A DNA stretch of 64,000 bases from Methanomicrobium mobile BP. GTDB taxonomy: Archaea; Halobacteriota; Methanomicrobia; Methanomicrobiales; Methanomicrobiaceae. This document shows, piece after piece, positions 7,295 to 19,562 of this stretch. The notes below the pieces were generated by a model that did no database searches, had not been told where the DNA came from, and worked only from the letters and a program-made list of their open reading frames with translations. Location: assembly GCF_000711215.1 (NCBI RefSeq), contig NZ_JOMF01000005.1, positions 62,001 through 126,000 on the forward strand, in the 5' to 3' direction. Position 1 is the stretch's first letter, and every line of letters starts with the position of its first letter. A program made the translations under genes and the position numbers.

Positions 7295-8284
7295 ATGAGC
7301 AATAATTCGGATATGCAGGCTGACGGCGTCAAAAAAGGCAAAAAAATCAAATTATCGCAGGAGATCAACGAGAGAAAAGGTCATATCGTCCATCTGACGC
7401 ATAACGACCTTGACGCCGTCGGCTGCGACGCCCTGCACAGACTGAGATATGAGGATGTCGTGACAAAGTTCTCCTCCGTATCCAAATTTGCGAAGAATCT
7501 GGACGATATCGCAAGGATGGCGGGTAAAGGGGACATATTGAGCATATCCGATATCGGTTACAACAGTGCCTGTGCCCGGTCGCTTGAGATAGCGAGGGAG
7601 AACGGCTGGGTCGTGGAATGGCGCGACCATCACAGATGGACTGACGACGAGATAAACGAGATAAAGCCGCTTGTCAAATACCTCCGCGTCGATACCTCGG
7701 TCTGTGCGACCTGCATTGTCAGAAGCGACCTCCTTCCCGAAGACGCTCATTCGGGTGCGATTGCAAAGATTGTCTGCGACTACGACCTCTGGAAGCATGA
7801 GGTGCCGGATTCGAAGGTGCTCGGCGAAGTCTGCACGAAGCGCGAGAATCTGGAGTGCGTCCGCGACTGTTTTGTCGCAGGCGGTCTCATCAACGACGAA
7901 ATTCGGGAGATATACCGCGGAATCGAGGAAGAGAAGAACGCGGCGATAAAAAAGAGCCTGAAGCATACAAGGATAATGGAAGGGCGCTATAAGATTGCTT
8001 TTGCGCCGCTTTACGGATACCCCAGTGAAACGGCGCACGCCATTCGCGACAGGATGGGTACCGATATCGAGGTCATCGTCGCCGAAAACGGCAAGTTCTC
8101 GGTGCGTTCGGTGCCGCAGGTGAGCCACCTCATAGCGAAGAAGTTTAACGGCGGCGGTCATCCTCCGGCGGCGGGCGGGACGTTCAAGTTCTCGCTGGGC
8201 GATAAGCTCTCGTTTATGATACTGAAAAAGACAAAGCATTACGAGAAGTTCTTTGAAGCCGCGGAGAAGGTAAAAGAGGAATAA
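7295..8284 (+). CDS. DHH family phosphoesterase
   Basis: A 329-residue protein of the DHH/DHHA1 superfamily. It shows the first metal motif HNDLDAVGCDA, the DHH motif as WRDHHRWTDDE, and the C-terminal DHHA1 glycine block FNGGGHPPAAGG. Members hydrolyse phosphodiester bonds in oligonucleotides or cyclic dinucleotides; this compact, stand-alone archaeal form is uncharacterised. The frame is open to an ATG at 7226, but the start at 7295 follows a TATA-like AATATATT (7260-7267) at proper distance and removes an unconserved leader. It appears monocistronic. Confidence 0.85.
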   Translation: MSNNSDMQADGVKKGKKIKLSQEINERKGHIVHLTHNDLDAVGCDALHRLRYEDVVTKFSSVSKFAKNLDDIARMAGKGDILSISDIGYNSACARSLEIARENGWVVEWRDHHRWTDDEINEIKPLVKYLRVDTSVCATCIVRSDLLPEDAHSGAIAKIVCDYDLWKHEVPDSKVLGEVCTKRENLECVRDCFVAGGLINDEIREIYRGIEEEKNAAIKKSLKHTRIMEGRYKIAFAPLYGYPSETAHAIRDRMGTDIEVIVAENGKFSVRSVPQVSHLIAKKFNGGGHPPAAGGTFKFSLGDKLSFMILKKTKHYEKFFEAAEKVKEE

Positions 8285-8341
8285 TCCGCCTCCGAATCCG
8301 ATTTCCCAATTCAATACCGATTCAATAATCTGATTCCGACC

Positions 8342-9253
8342 CTAATCTCTCATCAGATAACTGTTTTCTTTAAGATCTTTCCAGAATGCGGTCATGCTTT
8401 CTGCCGCAGATTCTTTTTCCGTTTCGGGTTCGGTTTGCCGTTTTGTTTTTGTTTCGTTTTGCGTTTTTGCGTCCTGCCAGAGTTCCGTGCCGCCCGCCTT
8501 TATGCAGTCGGGGTCGAAGTGCTCAAGGCATGGCTCGAAATCGGAGGGCTTCGCATTGATGAGGCAGACCTCTCTGACCTCGTATTCGTTCATGAGCTCG
8601 AAGAGCACGGGGAGTTTTGAGGGGATTATCGCAACCGCGGTCTGATACTCGAGGATATTGCTCAGCTGCCGCGATGTTGCCGCAGGCGAACAGAAGAAGA
8701 CTCTCTCCCGCGATAGCTCTTCAAGTTCGTCGTGCGCGAACAGATCTGCGCAGAGGATATGGCTTTTTACTCCGAGATCACGCTGTTCGCGCATTATTTT
8801 GGCGTAAACCTCGCAGATTGCGCTGTAATACTCGCCGATATCGTCGTAGAAGATGTAGTTCAGTTTCAGTGCGGATGGTGAAGGCAGAACGAAGTTCAGC
8901 GGCGTTGCCGAACAGTTCCTTCCGAGCGTCTTTTGAAGCGCCTTTACGCATTCGGCATCGGCTTTGAGCATATCGGGAATCGCATAGAGTTCGCCGTTGA
9001 CGTAGCCCTCTTTATGACCGCCGATTGACTCAAGAAGGCGCGAATAGTAGAATCCGCCGCCGCATCCGAGGATATCCGCAAAGCCCGCCTGAGCCCTGAG
9101 CTGCCGCTCCAGAAAATAGGTCGTTATGTCGCAGTCCGTCTTCTTCGGTCTCGGAGTTTGAATCCACTTCGCGAGTTCGTCGGCCTTCGGTGCCGGCATT
9201 GTCCTGCCCGTTGCGCCGAAACTCTGAAGGATTAAATTCTGCCTTTTTTTCAT
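8342..9253 (-). CDS. Unrecognised 303-residue protein, possibly a degenerate MetE/UROD-like barrel
   Basis: No firm family match. The first 250 residues look globular; a motif-like GCGGGFYYSRLLESIGGHK (about 63-82) and the segment LNYIFYDDIGEYYSAICEVYA recall the cobalamin-independent methionine synthase / uroporphyrinogen decarboxylase barrel superfamily, but I do not see a convincing set of zinc ligands. The last 50 residues are a charged Thr/Glu/Lys linker followed by a short helix. It is divergent from metG with only 52 bp between start codons, so the two genes share a promoter region; that gives weak support for a methionine link. Confidence 0.6.
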   Translation of the reverse strand: MKKRQNLILQSFGATGRTMPAPKADELAKWIQTPRPKKTDCDITTYFLERQLRAQAGFADILGCGGGFYYSRLLESIGGHKEGYVNGELYAIPDMLKADAECVKALQKTLGRNCSATPLNFVLPSPSALKLNYIFYDDIGEYYSAICEVYAKIMREQRDLGVKSHILCADLFAHDELEELSRERVFFCSPAATSRQLSNILEYQTAVAIIPSKLPVLFELMNEYEVREVCLINAKPSDFEPCLEHFDPDCIKAGGTELWQDAKTQNETKTKRQTEPETEKESAAESMTAFWKDLKENSYLMRD

Positions 9254-9305
9254 TTGAGATTTCCGTTCAGTATTCTATTTATTTTCCTATGTCCCATATA
9301 TAAGC

Positions 9306-11408
9306 ATGAGTGATACGCCGATACTTGTCACGTGCGGACTGCCGTATACCAACGGTCCGTGCCATCTGGGGCATCTGCGCACCTATGTGCCTGCGGATTT
9401 CTATGTCAGATACCTCAGACATTGCGGCAGAGAAGTTGTTTTTGTGTGCGGTTCAGACAATCACGGAACGCCGATAGTCATCAGCGCCGAAACCGAGGGT
9501 GTAACGCCGCGTCAGATGTCGGAGCGCTACAATGCGCACTTTGACGAGACGTTTAAGAAGATGGGCATATTTTTCGACAGATTCGGTATGACCGACGACC
9601 CGATGAATCATGAGACAACGACCGAGATTGTTACGAAGCTCATCGAGAACGGGCATATCTATAAGAAGACGATAAGCCAGAGTTACTGCCCGCACTGTGA
9701 GATGTTCCTTCCCGACCGCTATGTGGAGGGTACCTGCCCCTACTGCGGCGAGAAGGCACGCGGCGACGAGTGCGATCAGGGCTGCGGCAAGCACCTCGAG
9801 CCCGGCGAACTGAAAGATCCCGTCTGCAAGATCTGCGGAAGCCCCGCGGAGTTTCGCGATCAGGAGCACTATTTCCTCAAGCTCGGCGATTTCAAGGATT
9901 TCCTCAACGGTTATCTGCCGACGATTCAGGGAACGTCGAATGCGAAGAACTACGCGTCGATGTGGGTAAAAGAAGGTCTGCATGACTGGTGCGTGACGAG
10001 GTCGTTCAACTGGGGCGTGAAGTTCCCGGGTCACGACGATCTGGTTGTCTATGTCTGGGTGGATGCGCCAATCGGCTATATCTCGTTTACGAAGGAGTGG
10101 GCGAAGGCGACCGGCGGCGACTGGGAACAGTTCTGGAAGCCCGAGGGTAAAGGCGAGGTCATTCATTTCATAGGTCAGGACATCATCTATCATCACTGCG
10201 TTTTCTGGCCGTCCCTGCTCGAAGGCGCGGGATATAAGCCGCCGAAGGCGGTTGTGGCGAGCGGCATGGTGAAGATTGACGACAAAAAGTTCTCGAAGAG
10301 CCGCGGCTGTGTGGTCTGGACGAACGAGGATTATCTTGATATCGGTCTTTCCCCCGATTATCTGAGGTATTATCTTCTCTCGTATACGAGCCACACGAAA
10401 GAGTTGAATTTCTCGTGGAAGGAGTATCAGGCACGCGTCAATAACGAGTTCGTGGACACTATCGGCAATTTCTTCTACCGCACGCTTCACTTTGCGGCGA
10501 ACAAGATGGGCGGCATCCCCGACCTCGATGCCGAGCCGCAGGTGCTTGAGGCGATAAAGAGCACGATTGCCCAGCTGGATAAGGCGGTAGGCGAGTATGA
10601 GTTCAAGGCGGCGGTCGAGGCGGTGCTTGCGCTCGGAAACACGGCGAATACGTATATTCAGACGAATGCGCCGTGGAAACTGATGAAGACGGACGAGAAT
10701 GCCGCGAGACAGACGATAAGGAACTGCCTACAGTTCGTGAAGGCGCTCACGATTCTGCTCGACGGCATCATGCCGGTCAAAGCGCAGGAGGCGTGGGAGC
10801 TTCTCGGTTATAAGGGCAAGGTCGCGGATTGCAGGCTTTCCGAGGCGCTTACGGGCTTTGATCACAGCGAACTGCCGACACCTAAGATTCTCTTCGCGAA
10901 GATTGAGGACGAGAAGGTTGCCGAGTATGAAAATACCCTTAAGATGCGTCTTGAGGAGGCAAAGGCGAAGGAGGCGGGCAGTGCCGCGGCAAATGCGGCA
11001 GGTTCCGCACCGGCGCAGACGGCGTCGGACAAACCGAAAACAGAAAATAAAGGAGATAAAAAGATGGAAGATAATAACGAACCCGTGGAACAGATTTCGA
11101 TTGATGAGTTTTTCAGAACGCAGCTGAAGGTAGGCAAGATCCTTGAGGTCGAGCCGGTGCCGAAGTCAAAGAAGCTTCTTAAGATTATGGTCGATCTCGG
11201 CGAGGAGAGTCCGCGGCAGATTGTTTCGGGAATTGCTCCCTACTACCGGCCCGAGGAGCTTGTGGGTCTGAGCGTTGTCGTGGTCGCGAACTTAAAGCCC
11301 GCGAAGCTCTGCGGCGTCGAGTCAAACGGCATGATTCTTGCGGCAGGCGACGAGGCTTCGCTTCTCACGACGAAGTTCGAGGTTGCGCCGGGCACAAAGG
11401 TGCTTTAA
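9306..11408 (+). CDS. metG: Methionine--tRNA ligase
   Basis: A 700-residue class I synthetase that charges tRNA-Met. It has the HIGH motif as HLGH (residues 17-20), the KMSKS loop as KFSKS, and a double zinc knuckle in the connective peptide (four CxxC pairs between about residues 137 and 182). After an Ala/Lys-rich linker (about 555-590) there is a C-terminal EMAP-II/Trbp-like tRNA-binding domain (about 600-700) with IVSGIAPYYRPEEL and VVVVANLKPAKL. In many archaea this domain is a separate protein; here it is fused. Confidence 0.97.
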   Translation: MSDTPILVTCGLPYTNGPCHLGHLRTYVPADFYVRYLRHCGREVVFVCGSDNHGTPIVISAETEGVTPRQMSERYNAHFDETFKKMGIFFDRFGMTDDPMNHETTTEIVTKLIENGHIYKKTISQSYCPHCEMFLPDRYVEGTCPYCGEKARGDECDQGCGKHLEPGELKDPVCKICGSPAEFRDQEHYFLKLGDFKDFLNGYLPTIQGTSNAKNYASMWVKEGLHDWCVTRSFNWGVKFPGHDDLVVYVWVDAPIGYISFTKEWAKATGGDWEQFWKPEGKGEVIHFIGQDIIYHHCVFWPSLLEGAGYKPPKAVVASGMVKIDDKKFSKSRGCVVWTNEDYLDIGLSPDYLRYYLLSYTSHTKELNFSWKEYQARVNNEFVDTIGNFFYRTLHFAANKMGGIPDLDAEPQVLEAIKSTIAQLDKAVGEYEFKAAVEAVLALGNTANTYIQTNAPWKLMKTDENAARQTIRNCLQFVKALTILLDGIMPVKAQEAWELLGYKGKVADCRLSEALTGFDHSELPTPKILFAKIEDEKVAEYENTLKMRLEEAKAKEAGSAAANAAGSAPAQTASDKPKTENKGDKKMEDNNEPVEQISIDEFFRTQLKVGKILEVEPVPKSKKLLKIMVDLGEESPRQIVSGIAPYYRPEELVGLSVVVVANLKPAKLCGVESNGMILAAGDEASLLTTKFEVAPGTKVL

Positions 11409-11429
11409 GCACACCTTACGGCTTTTTTT

Positions 11430-12320
11430 ATGATGCCGAGTGACAGATTTGCGTATTTCAAGTTTCTGCTTGCGCTGTTTATCTTCGGCACAAACGGTAT
11501 AGTTGCGAGTTTCATCGCAATGAGCAGTTCCGACATTGTTTTCCTCAGGTTAATGCTGGGAAGCGCGTTTCTTCTCGCGATTTTTGTGATTTTGCGAAAG
11601 CCGTTCGTCTGTTTCGGGCAGCCGCGTGATGCCGCGTATATCTGTGTGTCCGGGATTGTGATGGGGGCTTCGTGGCTCTTTCTCTTCGAGGCTTATCAGC
11701 AGATAGGGGTGGGTGCGTCGACGCTTGCATACTATATCGGTCCCGTGATTGTTCTGGTTCTGTCGCCGTTTTTATTCGGCGAAAGGCTGAGTGTTCCGAG
11801 AGTTGCCGGATTTATGGCGGTTGTCGCGGGCATGTACCTCGTCAATGCGGCTTTGCTTGATAATTCGGGCAATTCGTGGGGCGTATTCTGCGGGCTTATG
11901 TCGGCGGTTTTGCTTGCGGTTATGCTGATTACGAACAAGAAAGCGGCGTCGATAAGGGGTTTTGAGAACGCCTTTTTACAGATTTTCATCGGTTTTCTGA
12001 CCATCGCGGTTATCCGCGTTGCTCTCGACGGACTTACCCTGAGCATTCCGCCGGAGGATTTAATCTGCGTTCTTGTTCTCGGAATATTCAATACCGGGAT
12101 TGGCTGTTATCTCTATTTTTCTACGCTTTGCTCCCTTCCGGCGCAGTCCGTTGCCGTTCTGGGCTATATCGAGCCGCTTTCGGCTGTCGTGTTTTCGGCG
12201 CTGATATTATCCGAGGTTCTTCTTCCGATTCAGATTCTGGGTGCGGCTCTGATTCTCGGCGGCGCTTTCGTTGCGGAAGTTTTCGGGGGTAAAGAGATTG
12301 CCGCTTGCAAAAAAGAGTAA
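11430..12320 (+). CDS. EamA/DMT superfamily transporter
   Basis: A 296-residue protein with about ten predicted membrane helices arranged as two EamA repeats (about 10-140 and 150-285), the layout of drug/metabolite exporters. Typical features are the conserved Gly/Pro pattern IGPVIVLVLSPFLFGERL at the end of repeat 1 and IEPLSAVVFSALILSE at the end of repeat 2. The substrate cannot be inferred. It begins 21 nt after metG, with an oligo-T run in the gap. Confidence 0.88.
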   Translation: MMPSDRFAYFKFLLALFIFGTNGIVASFIAMSSSDIVFLRLMLGSAFLLAIFVILRKPFVCFGQPRDAAYICVSGIVMGASWLFLFEAYQQIGVGASTLAYYIGPVIVLVLSPFLFGERLSVPRVAGFMAVVAGMYLVNAALLDNSGNSWGVFCGLMSAVLLAVMLITNKKAASIRGFENAFLQIFIGFLTIAVIRVALDGLTLSIPPEDLICVLVLGIFNTGIGCYLYFSTLCSLPAQSVAVLGYIEPLSAVVFSALILSEVLLPIQILGAALILGGAFVAEVFGGKEIAACKKE

Positions 12321-12341
12321 AGTTTTGTTTTTCCGTTGCCG

Positions 12342-12773
12342 TCAGACACGCACGAACTGATATGTTCCCTTCGGGAAGATGGCTTGCAGGACTTTCTGAT
12401 TGGTTATCAGCTGATAGTCTTTGTCGCCGACCTTGTAGAAACCGTCGTTTATCTTCGACCATGTTCCTTTCGTGATGACAGGTTCGGTCTTGTAGAGTTC
12501 AATCTCCGCATACTCGTATGTGCCGTCATCGTTGACGGTCAGCTTCGCGGAATCGACCCTGTAGGGCGAGAGGTCGGTATGACTGTTTATCGAGGAGAGC
12601 ACCCAGACGCCGATCAGCTTATCGGTCTTCCAGTTGTCAACCTGTCCCGGAAGGGCATGTTCGGTCTGCTGAGGAATATTGCCCGCCTCCGCGTTCGATG
12701 TGCATCCCGCCGTAATCATCACCGCAAACAGGACAATGAAGACAAGAACGGATATCACTGCTAATTTTTTCAT
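12342..12773 (-). CDS. Secreted lipoprotein, lipocalin-like
   Basis: A 143-residue protein with a lipoprotein signal: Lys-Lys start, hydrophobic core and lipobox ITAGC (Cys24). The mature part contains KLIGVWVLSSI, a Thr/Tyr-rich strand (LTVNDDGTYEYAEI) and KGTWSKINDGFYKV, a pattern of lipocalin-like stress or detoxification lipoproteins. Function is unknown. It converges on the DMT transporter gene. Confidence 0.75.
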   Translation of the reverse strand: MKKLAVISVLVFIVLFAVMITAGCTSNAEAGNIPQQTEHALPGQVDNWKTDKLIGVWVLSSINSHTDLSPYRVDSAKLTVNDDGTYEYAEIELYKTEPVITKGTWSKINDGFYKVGDKDYQLITNQKVLQAIFPKGTYQFVRV

Positions 12774-13154
12774 AAAATCACCAAATAAACGAAATTTAGC
12801 GCTATTAATATATAAAAATGACGCAGGGGGAAAATCCCCCCGCCCCTACCCCGCACCTGCCCCGCACTGCCATCCCCTACCTGCAACATGCCGACAGCAT
12901 ACCGACAGCGACCGAAAGCCCGTCACAGCCTGCCGCCGTCGACATACCGCCGCCTGCCGACAGCAACAGACAGCGACAGACAGAACACTTTTTCAGTTCG
13001 AAGAATCCTATCATTTATTTGCTATTGCGGTGTATTTCATAGTATAAGTGCGCGTGAGATTATCACGGCAGGATAATCCTCGGATGCCTAATCAAATTTA
13101 AAATCAATATTTTGGAAATAGGTCGTAAGAAGAATCAGAGAAGGAGAGCCTTGG
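12774..13154. other. Non-coding spacer before hsdR with CCGACAG-type repeats
   Basis: The 381-bp gap contains a C-rich stretch (12829-12870), then about 110 bp of short direct repeats of CCGACAG/ACAGC type (12885-12992). A TATA-like TTTAAAATC at about 13096-13104 and a GAGAAGGAGAG ribosome-binding site (13137-13147) serve hsdR. Short frames open in several phases across the repeat but none has a family resemblance. Confidence 0.6.
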
Positions 13155-15899
13155 ATGCAGCCGGAAGAACGGGCAAGAGAAAAAATCGACAAACAGCTGA
13201 AAAATGCGGGATGGAACATAGTCCCGCGTGACGAGTATATTCCCTATGATACCGTTGCCGTAAAAGAGGCTCTCATGAAGGGAAATACCGAGAGCGATTA
13301 TCTTCTTTTTGTCGATAACAAGGCAATCGCCGTTTTGGAAGCCAAGCGCGAAGAAAATGCGCTCGGGGATGATGTGGAAAATCAGGCGGAAGGGTATGCG
13401 CATAATCCGCAGAAATGGTACGGATTATGGTTTGATAAACTGATTCCGCTTGTCTACCTTGCAAACGGCAACAAGATATTTTTCAAGAATATGCTTAATC
13501 CCGATTCCGATTATGAGGAAATCTCCGAGATGCATTCTCCGAAGAAGATGCTCAAACTGATTGGAAAGTTGTCGGAGACGGAATACGGTGCTCTGCCTTA
13601 TCTTGACAGACGCGGTCTGAGGGATTGTCAGTATGAGGCGGAAATAAATCTGGAACAGTCCTTAAAGCGCGGGCTGAAGAGAAATCTGGCTGTTCTTGCT
13701 ACGGGAGCGGGTAAGACTTATCTTGCCTGCCTTGCCTCATACAGACTTTTGAACTATACATCGACAAAGCGGGTTCTCTTCCTTGTTGACAGAAATAATC
13801 TTGCAAGACAGACCGAATCGGAGTTCAGTACCTTTGACAAAACAGAGCGTCAGCAGACCATGAGCAATCTGTATCTTGTCAAGCGGCTTAGAAGAGAGTC
13901 GGATATTGATGCTGATATTGTAATCTCAACGATACAGAAACTTTTTGCGGTTCTTACGGGTCAACAACTTGTCGAAGGGGATGAGGATGCCGAGGATGAA
14001 AATGCAAATACGGATAACGACAGAAACGCAAATGAGGCGATTCGGCTCGGTAATAATCTGATACTGTCGCCTGATTATTTCCAATTCATAGTCGTTGATG
14101 AATGCCACAGGTCAATTTATGGTGAGTGGAGAGCCGTGCTTGATTACTTTAGGGATGCAATAATTCTCGGGCTTACGGCGACACCGACACCCGAAGCGGT
14201 AGCATTTTTCAATAATAACATAATCGAGAACTATACATACGAAAGATCCGTGGTTGACGGCGTTAATGTGCCGTCAAGAATATATCGTATTGCTACCGAG
14301 ATAACGGAAAACGGCGGTACCATAGAAGCGGGTTCAAAAGTTGTCGAGACATCGCGCAAGACCGGACATTCAAATACATATTCGGCTGATAATGATATTG
14401 ATTATTCCGCGGGAGATGTTGATCATTCGGTCATAAACCGCGATCAGATACGAAAAGTCCTTACGGCGTATAAAGATGCCATATATACCGAACTATATCC
14501 AGAAAGGGAGAAAAAATGGGAGTATATTCCTAAGACTCTTATCTTCGCCAAGGATGATGACCATGCGACTCGGATTGTCGAGATCGCAAGGGAGGTTTTT
14601 GCGCCCGAGTTTGACGGCAATGTTCCCGAGCATTTCGTGCAGAAGATTACCTATTCGGCAGGGGATTCGAATGTGCTTATTCGCGATCTTCGCGTTGAGA
14701 AGGATTTCCGTATTGCGGTCACCGTGACGCTTGTGGCAACGGGAACGGATGTAAAGCCTCTTGAGGTCGTTCTTTTCATGCGGGATGTCAAGTCCGAAGT
14801 TCTCTATACACAGATGAGGGGGCGCGGATGTCGTACTATCGGCGATGATAAACTTCGCGAGGTTACTCCGAATGCCGATACAAAGGAGTGCTATTACATA
14901 GTGGATGCCGTCGGTGTAACGGAGAATGAGAAGTCTTTCCAAGGCATCGGCAGTCACAGGTCACAGAAACCGAGTCTTGAGCATGTTCTTGAGCATCTGT
15001 CACACGGGGAAGTAAGCGACGAATTTCTGACATATCTTCGTGATTACTGTTCGTCGGTGCATCGCCGTTACGAGAACAATACGATGTTCGGGAATCATCT
15101 TACCGAGTTTGTAAACGAATTCGGATATTCACCGCGTAATATCGCAAACAGGATTCAGGACGCATTTGAGAGAGGCATTCTTCCCGTATATGTAAGCCCG
15201 TCGGGGGATAATGCCGCAAGAATCGATCTTATTGCGGTTCTGCTGAACAATATTTCCGCCCGTAAGAAACTTATTGAGATGCAGAAGGGTTATTCGCTAA
15301 CCATACAGGATGATGATACGGTAATTTATTCGGGATTCTCTCAGGAGACCGCACGGTCATATATTGAGAGTTTCGAAAAATATCTTATGGATAACCGTGA
15401 TTTCATTGAGGCACTGCGCATTATCTATAACTCCGAGGATACAGTCATTACTCATAATATGCTTGTTGAACTCCGTGAGAGCCTGCTGTCCGAAAACAGA
15501 CAGTATGTTGCCGAACAGATTTGGAAGAATTACAAGGTTCTTGATGCGGACGGAAACGTCGATGAACTTGATGTAAAACAGAACGCGAAAGCCCTTACCA
15601 ATCTGATTCAGATTGTGCGGTATGCATACAGGAAGAATCAAAGACTGACCAGTCTTACTGCGGGATATGTGCCGAGGTTCAATCTGTACTGCGGACAGAT
15701 TCAGCGTAATCTTACGGATGAACAGGTCGATATTATGAGGCAGATTGCCGAATATATAATCAATGACGGTGCAATTTCGGCTAACGAACTGAATGAGTTC
15801 GATGCCGACCTGTGGCGCAGGGGCATACAGAGTTTCACTCCGTCGGTATTGAACAGCGAAATGCAGACACTTGCACGATTTATGTTAAGGGCGGCTTAA
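13155..15899 (+). CDS. hsdR: Type I restriction enzyme R subunit (endonuclease/translocase)
   Basis: The 914-residue HsdR has an N-terminal PD-(D/E)xK nuclease domain (about 45-75: DYLLFVDNKAIAVLEAK), then a superfamily 2 helicase with Walker A ATGAGKT (about 182-188), DEAD-type motif DECH (about 315), TAT motif GLTATPTPEA, and motif VI region QMRGRGCRTIG. HsdR cuts unmethylated DNA after ATP-driven translocation and needs HsdM and HsdS for site choice. It lies 3 nt before hsdM. The acidic insert EGDEDAEDENANTDND between motifs is low complexity but in frame. No frameshift is seen. Confidence 0.95.
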   Translation: MQPEERAREKIDKQLKNAGWNIVPRDEYIPYDTVAVKEALMKGNTESDYLLFVDNKAIAVLEAKREENALGDDVENQAEGYAHNPQKWYGLWFDKLIPLVYLANGNKIFFKNMLNPDSDYEEISEMHSPKKMLKLIGKLSETEYGALPYLDRRGLRDCQYEAEINLEQSLKRGLKRNLAVLATGAGKTYLACLASYRLLNYTSTKRVLFLVDRNNLARQTESEFSTFDKTERQQTMSNLYLVKRLRRESDIDADIVISTIQKLFAVLTGQQLVEGDEDAEDENANTDNDRNANEAIRLGNNLILSPDYFQFIVVDECHRSIYGEWRAVLDYFRDAIILGLTATPTPEAVAFFNNNIIENYTYERSVVDGVNVPSRIYRIATEITENGGTIEAGSKVVETSRKTGHSNTYSADNDIDYSAGDVDHSVINRDQIRKVLTAYKDAIYTELYPEREKKWEYIPKTLIFAKDDDHATRIVEIAREVFAPEFDGNVPEHFVQKITYSAGDSNVLIRDLRVEKDFRIAVTVTLVATGTDVKPLEVVLFMRDVKSEVLYTQMRGRGCRTIGDDKLREVTPNADTKECYYIVDAVGVTENEKSFQGIGSHRSQKPSLEHVLEHLSHGEVSDEFLTYLRDYCSSVHRRYENNTMFGNHLTEFVNEFGYSPRNIANRIQDAFERGILPVYVSPSGDNAARIDLIAVLLNNISARKKLIEMQKGYSLTIQDDDTVIYSGFSQETARSYIESFEKYLMDNRDFIEALRIIYNSEDTVITHNMLVELRESLLSENRQYVAEQIWKNYKVLDADGNVDELDVKQNAKALTNLIQIVRYAYRKNQRLTSLTAGYVPRFNLYCGQIQRNLTDEQVDIMRQIAEYIINDGAISANELNEFDADLWRRGIQSFTPSVLNSEMQTLARFMLRAA

Positions 15900-18723
<2,824 letters not shown>

Positions 18724-18724
<1 letters not shown>

Positions 18725-18740
18725 TCTTTTTTTTTTGAAT
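18724..18740 (+). terminator. Oligo-T terminator after hsdS
   Basis: A run of ten T directly follows the hsdS stop codon, a typical archaeal terminator. Further copies of an ACTTTTGAAA motif follow before tRNA-Arg. Confidence 0.55.
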
Positions 18741-18813
18741 TTTGAAGAACTGTTACGAACTTTGAAAAACTTTTGAAATACTTTTGAAAAATCGTAAAAT
18801 CACGAAAAAACAG

Positions 18814-18888
18814 CGGATCTGAGGGGATTCGAACCCCTGGCATCCGGGTTAGAAGCCCGGCGCTATATCCAGGCTAAGCCACAGATCC
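18814..18888 (-). tRNA. tRNA-Arg (TCT)
   Basis: A minus-strand cloverleaf with acceptor GGATCTG/CAGATCC, discriminator G, anticodon stem CCGGG/CCCGG and loop CTTCTAA giving anticodon TCT, and T arm with loop TTCGAAT. Length is 75 nt; no intron and no encoded CCA. Its 3' end points to the hsdRMS genes. Confidence 0.95.
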
Positions 18889-19164
18889 ATAGCGCATGAC
18901 CGAAGTCTCAATTAAGACTGCCTCAAGTCTTGCCTTACTATATTGGGGATTATCGCATATTAAACTTGTCACATCGCAATTTCGGATAAAAAAGCGGGAG
19001 GCATTATAAGGCATCAGGCGGCGTTATGCGGCATAACGGTATCGGATTATCCCGCACCTTGCCCCTCCGACGCGGCATCCGAACGCCCGCATGCCTTTGA
19101 CACGCTTTTTTCGATACGCTTTTCAGATCCCTTTCTGCCCTTATCGCCCTTTCTGCCCTTTCGG
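18889..19164. other. Spacer with a 15-bp palindrome
   Basis: No gene is seen in this 276-bp stretch. It holds GTTATGC-G-GCATAAC at 19023-19037, a perfect 7-bp-arm palindrome that could be a hairpin at the end of the DUF473 transcript, and T-rich pyrimidine tracts at 19107-19150. Confidence 0.4.
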
Positions 19165-19557
19165 TTATCCCGCGTGGTATACCGAGGAACGTATTACATC
19201 CACAATCGTGGGCTTTTCCCAATCGCAGCCTTCCACGCACTTAGCCGAAGTCTTATCGACATACTGCACCTTGACGCGGGCTGTCATGCGCTCTTTCTCC
19301 TCGCAGTAGTGCAGCGGCGCATACTCCGTCATCCTCTTCATCCCGATTGAAACGCTGATAACGTTCACCACGATACCCGGGTCGCCGACCGAGAGATCAT
19401 CCTCGTTGATCTCCGTCATAAAGATATGATCCCCGGGGAGCACATCGATAAGCGTAATGATATTGTGTGCGCTCTGAAGCTCAATCGTCCGCGGCTTGCC
19501 TTTTTTAAGCTCGGCGATAACCGCCGCCGAGATACCCGTCAATGCATTAATCTTCAT
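19165..19557 (-). CDS. DUF473 family protein
   Basis: A 130-residue protein matching DUF473, a small family largely confined to methanogens and relatives. Recognisable pieces are the N-terminal ALTGIS, a hydrophobic strand ITLIDVLPGDHIFMT, and the central DPGIVVNVISVSIGMKR. The function is unknown. It starts 5 nt after the PAC2 gene, so they are co-transcribed. Confidence 0.8.
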   Translation of the reverse strand: MKINALTGISAAVIAELKKGKPRTIELQSAHNIITLIDVLPGDHIFMTEINEDDLSVGDPGIVVNVISVSIGMKRMTEYAPLHYCEEKERMTARVKVQYVDKTSAKCVEGCDWEKPTIVDVIRSSVYHAG

Positions 19558-19562
19558 CTATC

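Noticed and set aside
9453-10490. A 345-codon minus-strand frame over metG
   Set aside because: Antisense of MetRS, no domain or ribosome-binding site.
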